DNA of 64,000 bases. Origin: Delphinus delphis (taxonomy: Eukaryota > Chordata > Mammalia > Artiodactyla > Delphinidae). The stretch is from NCBI RefSeq assembly GCF_949987515.2, contig NC_082693.1:15310994-15374993 (forward strand). Direction: 5' to 3'. The translations under genes were made by a program, and so were the position numbers. The first letter of the stretch is position 1. Each line of letters opens with the position of its first letter. Of the stretch, positions 58,574 through 64,000 are shown in pieces. The notes below the pieces were generated by a model. The model saw only the letters and a program-made list of their open reading frames with translations. It did no database searches and was not told the DNA's origin.

Positions 58574-59864
58574 GATTATTTGAGAACAGTTGGCTACATG
58601 GTCTGAGCTGACACTCTTGAGATATTAGGAGATTCAAAACATCGCCATAGTCCCAGTGTTAGAAGGGGAACTTACAGAGGCAAAGCAATAATTGGAGATC
58701 TGGACCAAGAATCCTCTTGTGGTCATTTTCCCAGTCTGAGTGCATAATTATGGTAGATACATTTTAGCAGCTGGTATAACCCTCACCTCTGTTCTCTAAC
58801 CTATGGAATAAGAGATACAGTAGTAAGAAAGGCAATCTGTAAGTCTCTAAATCTGTCCCTTCCCCATCCAGGACTGTGAATCAAAGTAATACTACATCCC
58901 GGAAAGAACGGCAAATTAGAGTCACCCTCAAAGTCCTAAAGGAGGCAGGATGGCGGTCTACAACTAATCTCCCTTTAATTTACCAGTTTAGTCCACACAG
59001 AACCCCCATGGGTCACAGAAAATGATAACGGATAATGTAAACTTAACTAAATGGCAATCTTAGTCACTAGAGCAGTGCTGGATGTGGTATCTTTACTAGA
59101 AGAAATTAGCACAGACTCTGGAATGAAGCTACAGATTTGAAGGAGTTCTTTTCGATTCCTTGCAGGAAAGAGTATCTGAAGTAGTTTGCATTTGCTTGGA
59201 TTGGAGAGCAGCTCACATTCATTCCTACCATATACTTCACGCCAAAAGCTATTGGCCTTTCAGGATGTTTGAACAACATCTTAAAGGCACAGCTGAGCTG
59301 CCTGCTATGGGATAATAGCCTATGAGGTTAGGATGCAGTACATATTTTGAACGAATGGCCATTATCTGCTGCTCTGTGTCAACAGTTAGGATTGAAGTAG
59401 GTCCGGGCACCAAGGAATGACAGTAAACGTGGCCCTTCTCACCATTAGTCCCAGTAAATTATTCAAGGAGTTTGTGCTTACTGCTCCTTCAGCTTTAAGG
59501 TCAACTGGACTAAAGATCCCGGTTCCTGGGTGAATGGAAATACAGTAAAGGACAAAGTAAGGGTCCACTAAACCTAAAGCTATGACTGCCTCCCAGGCAT
59601 TTTCATCATTCATGCTAATAGATCAGCAGACAAAGTGAGTTATTATACAGGCAAGAGTGACCGACTCTCATGGGGAGCTGGGATTTCTTCTACAAAACAG
59701 GCACAGGGGTTAAGTATGCTGGGGACTCAAGGGATTTAGAGGGCACCTGCTGAAAAAAGAAGTTGAAGAATTGGTGACTGGTCGCCACCTTGAGGAATGA
59801 ATGACAGAATGGAATGCACTCATCATGGAGCATGAGTGGATCTGAGCAGTGCCAAGGGGCAGAC
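58574..59864 (+). pseudogene. ERVL-type pol with a large internal deletion
   Basis: RT N-terminal and palm-proximal pieces are readable at about 58860-59345 (gatgtggtatctttactaga, agtagtttgcatttgcttgg). Near 59380-59410 the sequence jumps to a piece of the integrase end (ggcaccaaggaatgacagta onward), followed by the spacer before the 3' LTR. The RT catalytic region, RNase H, integrase zinc-binding region and core are absent. Stops occur throughout, so it is inactive. Confidence 0.7.
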
Positions 59865-60323
59865 TGTAGCAGAGATTGTCAGTGTACCACCCATACACCC
59901 TCAAACTTTACCACTGTAGTGCACAAAGCTGACTTCCAACTGTCTAATGACCCTCTCTGGTGGCCAGAGCCTCTCTGTCCACACACATGGCAGGTCGGAA
60001 GTGTCAGAGAATTAACAACCCCCAGGAGCAGCATTCAACCAATGACTGAAGGGAATTGGGGTATAAATGCCACAGTTCCTTTCCCATGGGGGGAGGAGAA
60101 CTCTGAGGCACACGTTCTGCAGTTTCCTGGAGTTCTTCAGTGAGTTTCCAGTTATCTACAGGGGTTACTTGCTTGACTATGATCCCTTTCTTGGCTGTCA
60201 TCTCTCCCCTATTTCATCTTCCCACCCTCTTACCAGGGTTTCCTGGAGTCATCCTCATATAAATTACTTGTACTCCAGTCTTCATCTCCGGATTTACTTC
60301 TAGAAGAAGACAAACTAAGAAAG
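59865..60323 (+). mobile_element. 3' LTR of the second ERVL-type provirus
   Basis: Begins tgtagcagagattgtcagtg and contains acaaagctgacttccaactg, ccctctctggtggccagagc, ggagaactctgaggcacacg, a C-rich tail and the end caaactaagaaaga. Paired with 56229-56643. A partial CTCF-like word lies at about 59952-59964. Confidence 0.78.
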
Positions 60324-61552
60324 ACTCCCAGGTCCCTGTTGGAGGGATGTCCACACATGATACTCAAACAGGGACCAAGCGAAGTCTTGTGTCATGGACA
60401 GGATCACTTCTGCTGGGCAATGAGTGATAACGCTAGCTACAGACAGAATGCAAACCCTTCTCTGGCCCCGCTGGAAAGGGTTGAAATGCTGTGGGAGGCT
60501 ACAGGAGGCTGGGTTATCAATGGGCAGAGACTCAGGTCCAGTGCACGTCCTGGTAAGTTCAATAACGCCCCTTACAGCATTCCTTTGTCAGGTTCACTCA
60601 GCTGAGACTTCCCAGAAGTCAGGCCCTCTCCTTCCTTGGACAAAATTTCCCACCTTAATAGGTACATCTCTGTTACTCTTCACATCTCCACCACCATCCC
60701 ATGCCACACATCCCCACAGCCCACCTTTTCTCTTCAGGCTTTCTTGAGCAGCACTTCATCCCTCCTCAAAACTTACACTCCTCTTCTCTTTTATAATATG
60801 CCCAGAAGCCCCATTAAACCTGCAATTCATATCTTTAACTATTAAGCAATTAACAAAATTAAACAATTAAAAGCTATTTAACTATATTTAAAAATAGCTT
60901 GCGTTTTCTTGAGTGTAGGGAAAGTTTCATCTTCAGCCCCTTCCAGAAGATAAGAAGAAATTGTTGTGCACCATCTTTCATTTGCAGCAAAGAAAAAAGA
61001 AATAAATCAGGACAGTCTAAATGGCCACGTTCTGTTACATATGTGTAAACAAAACACACCACAACATTAATAGGTTCTATTTCTTAGTAGTAAATTTACA
61101 AAGGGTTCTGATTTCCTTTATTCTTTTCTCTGTTTCCCCAATCTTCTGAAAGATACTACATGTACAATCTCAAGAAAATGCAACCATGTGTATCATTTTA
61201 GAGTCCATAGATTGTGGACTCTGTGGTTTTTCAAATAATTTGTCTATATTAGGAGGAAGGAACTAACAGGCCCTTGTTAACTTCGATTTCAATTTATTTC
61301 CCATTGACAGTTTTTCAAATTTAAAACACGTACACACAAGTAACTATAACTCAAATTCCGTGAATTAGAATACTACTTACCTATTTACAACTATAACAAA
61401 ACTTGAAATTCTTTTTCTCATGTGTATGCATGCAAACATAAAATCAATATCTAATCTTACTGAGTATTGAATCTATACACAATTTTTTAAATTACTATCT
61501 GGCAGCCCCAAAACAATTCCAGCTTCAGTTAAATTTAAAGATAAAACTTATA
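60324..61552. other. Unique sequence, no gene found
   Basis: A CT-rich part at about 60590-60800 gives overlapping frames (88, 107, 69 codons) with no domain. From about 60800 the sequence is AT-rich. No repeat recognised. Confidence 0.5.
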
Positions 61553-61876
61553 GGTGGAGTCTAATACATGACACAAATGAACCGATCTACAAAACAGAAA
61601 CAGACATAGAGAACAGACTTGCAGTTGCCAAGAGGGTTGGGTGGGGGAGGGATGGACTGGGAGTTTGGGGTTAGCAGATGCAAACTATTATATATAGAAT
61701 GCATAAACAACAAGTTCTTACTATATAGCACAGGGAACTGTATTCAATATCCTGTGATAAACCATAATGGAAAAGAATATGAAAAAGAATGTATGTATAT
61801 GTATAACTGAATCACTTTGCTGTACAGCACAAATTAACACAACATTGTAAATCAACTATACTTCAATAAAAAATCT
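61553..61876 (+). mobile_element. LINE-1 3' end
   Basis: 5'-truncated 3' UTR: ggtggagtctaatacatgac, acagaaacagacatagagaa, ggttgggtgggggagggatg, tatagcacagggaactgtat, aacacaacattgtaaatcaa and cttcaataaaaaatc. The 3' UTR is of another subfamily than 2312-2840. No target duplication resolved. Confidence 0.92.
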
Positions 61877-63249
61877 TTAAAGAGAAATTCAGCAATATGA
61901 GAGCTGATTCTGACCAAGAATGAAAGACCTTATTAGAGGACCATGGTTAAGCACTGGAAATTTGCTCCCTTATAAAATTTCTCATAAAATAGCTAAAGAT
62001 CATCTTGCTTGAGAGGAGCAATAAAATAAAAGCTACTATCCTTCAAGACAGCCAAAGGTATCTTTCTGAGCTGTTGCCTTCACTGCTCAAGAACATACTA
62101 GAATATAGCTCTGAGGCACAGGATGAGCTTCTATGAAATCTCAACCATTTACATCCTAGGCATAAGGAAAGGACTAGAAAAGAATGAGTAAAACTTGAAA
62201 GCTTTTCACTACATTCTGGATTAAGTTCCTTCCTTAGAACTGTCTGAAACCATTTAACAAAGAAAGTATGTAAGGAGATAAAAATTCAAAATAAAATAAA
62301 TTAAATTTAGTACAAGTTAATTTACCATAGCTCACAGTAACTAAGAGAGACTATTTGAACAACCAAAACAAAGAGCCATTTCCGGGATAAGCTGCTAGAC
62401 ACATGTCAAGTATTAGGTTGAACTACATGAAATTGCCCAGGTTTGGCCATTTTTTCATCAAATGACAATTTCATATAATTTCACCTAGTATTTTCTCTTA
62501 CATTTTGCACAACTACAAAACTCAGAAAAGTAATATTTGGTTGTTATGCTGATTTGAAAAACGACATGCAAAACAAAAAATGACAATACTTTATAATCTT
62601 ATCTTCATAAAGTATGGTAAGCTAGCTGAGAGTAGAAGGACTCAAGAGAAGTTGATATTCAATTTTCAACTAATGTTCAGATGCACATGGTCAAAGACTT
62701 ATCTGATTCATATAAATTCACATAAAATCAGTCAGAAAACTTGAGTTAAAAACGAACGTCCTTTTCCCCTACTACTTGTATTAACTATTTCAGTTGTTCT
62801 CAGTCTGGTCCAGAGCACCATATTAGACACGAATAGGAGGAGAAATTTCTCTCTTGAGAAATTCTCCAATGGTATTGTCTTCACAGCAATTTTTCAAGTA
62901 ATATGTTAGCATAATATTTGTTGAGATTATGATGCAGTGATGTTTGAGGTGGGAAGCAGTGTGGAGGAGGGGGAGGCACTAGATAAGCCAGATCCTTGAC
63001 ACACATTTCTTTGCTTGGTCTCCCATTAACTAGTGACGCACACCACCAAGACCGCCTGCCCAGCTCCACTCCCAGAATCTCTCCCGGGCTTTAGAATGTG
63101 GTTTCATCTCTGTCTGAATCCTTTACAGGAAAAAGGTAATATGGATCCTTGAACATACAAGGTATTAGGAATATTTTAAAGGGGTAACCATTTATATCCT
63201 CCTTCTTAAAATACTCTATTTTCTTGGAAACCTTGACATCAACTCATTT
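61877..63249. other. Unique sequence, no gene found
   Basis: AT-rich sequence without a recognised repeat or exon. The 62-codon minus frame at 62881-63069 is not supported. Confidence 0.5.
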
Positions 63250-64000
63250 GGTTTTCCTTCGACCTCTTTGGCTCTTTTCAAATTCTCAGAGCAGCTTCTC
63301 CTCTCTATCCAACCTCTGAATGTTGAGGTTCCTTGGGGTTTAGTCGTGTGGTTTTTCTCTTTTTCTTTTTCTCCCTGATACCTTCCACTCCTGTGGCATT
63401 AAATAATATCTATATGATGACAATTCCCAAATTTATATCTCTAGCCAAGATCTCTCTTCTGAGATCCAGATCCACTGACTTCTTAGCATTTCTACTTGGA
63501 TTTGTCTCCCTCCCAAGTAAAAATTAGAAACTGAACTCTTAATTTTTCTCCCCAAAATTCATCCTTATTCTATATCCTTCATCTCAGTAAATGGCACTTC
63601 AATCCCACCAGTTGCCCAAATCAGAAACCTGGAAGTTATTCAGCTTCCCTTTAAGCCTATCACAACCATCACTAAGTTCTATCAATTCAATACAATGTGT
63701 GAGTGTGTGTGTGTGTCTCCAATTTTATCTACCTTTTTCAATGGCCATGGCCATTTTCTAGCCATGCCACCATCAGCTCTCACCTATACTACTGCAGTAG
63801 TACCACCTTACCAAATTGTTCTTCACAAAGCTAAAAAGAGCAAACCTTTAAAAGTACAGACAAGGTCAAATCAATGCCAAGGGTAAAACCTTTTGACAGC
63901 TTTTAGGGTATTAATCCAAGACTCTGCAGGATTTTGATTTGGTCTCTGCCCTTCTCTCCAGCCTCATCTTGGGCCTCTCTCCCCCATTCTTGGCCCATTC
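63250..64000 (-). mobile_element. Ancient LINE-like 3' UTR, continues off the right edge
   Basis: Order: ccaaatttatatctctagcc, tctcttctgagatccagatc, ctcagtaaatggcacttcaa, cagttgcccaaatcagaaac, ctcacctatactactgcagt, aaccttttgacagc. These are degraded forms of an old LINE-derived repeat, inverted relative to 42345-42870. A (GT)n run at 63698-63717 lies in it. Family name uncertain (L1ME-like). Confidence 0.65.
63698..63717. repeat. (GT)n microsatellite
   Basis: About eight GT units with one A interruption inside the right-edge repeat. Confidence 0.9.

Noticed and set aside
60339..60845. Three overlapping plus frames
   Set aside because: Partly in CT-rich sequence, next to an ERV LTR, with low-complexity peptides.

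Overview
The window reads as non-coding nuclear DNA of a whale or dolphin (Cetacea). The clearest evidence is five CHR-type tRNA-derived SINEs. Two of them (42091-42302, 50638-50842) match the cetacean subtype as I remember it, and several LINE-1 3' ends share one cetartiodactyl-type sequence. I find no protein-coding gene, no functional tRNA or rRNA gene and no CRISPR array. Open frames longer than about 60 codons are LINE-1 or ERV remnants or look like chance frames. The segment is best read as a gene desert or the inside of a large intron. All family names come from recognition of consensus sequence, not from a search. Layout: 1-2.9 kb holds the 5' end of a LINE-1 on the minus strand, running off the left edge, then an older LINE-1 scrap and a LINE-1 3' end. 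2.9-11.1 kb is mostly unique sequence with MIRs, one MLT1 LTR and the tail of an old L1M. 11.1-12.2 kb is a LINE-1 inserted into an older LINE-1, with an exact 12-bp target duplication. 12.4-17.4 kb is mostly unique DNA with one L2 and one MLT1. 17.4-19.6 kb has a SINE and a LINE-1 ORF2/3' end. 21.25-28.2 kb is a decayed ERVL provirus on the plus strand: 5' LTR, gag-like and pol remnants, 3' LTR, with an MLT1 in its interior and a hAT element, a second MLT1 and a SINE at its 3' end. 28.2-41 kb is largely unique AT-rich DNA with scattered MLT1, L1, L2, MIR and a probable CR1/L3 relic. 41-47.7 kb is dense in MLT1, MIR, MER5-like, L1 and L2 copies. 49.8-52 kb holds an ERVL-type LTR and a long old L1M carrying a young SINE. 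56.2-60.3 kb is a second ERVL-type provirus with two LTRs, a SINE in its interior and a probable deletion of RNase H and most of integrase. 61.5-61.9 kb is a LINE-1 3' end, and the right edge runs into an ancient LINE-like repeat. There is no operon or pathway logic here. The information lies in nested insertions, which give relative ages, in SINEs with clean target duplications, and in a few unique stretches that might be regulatory. I did not find a convincing new biological system.
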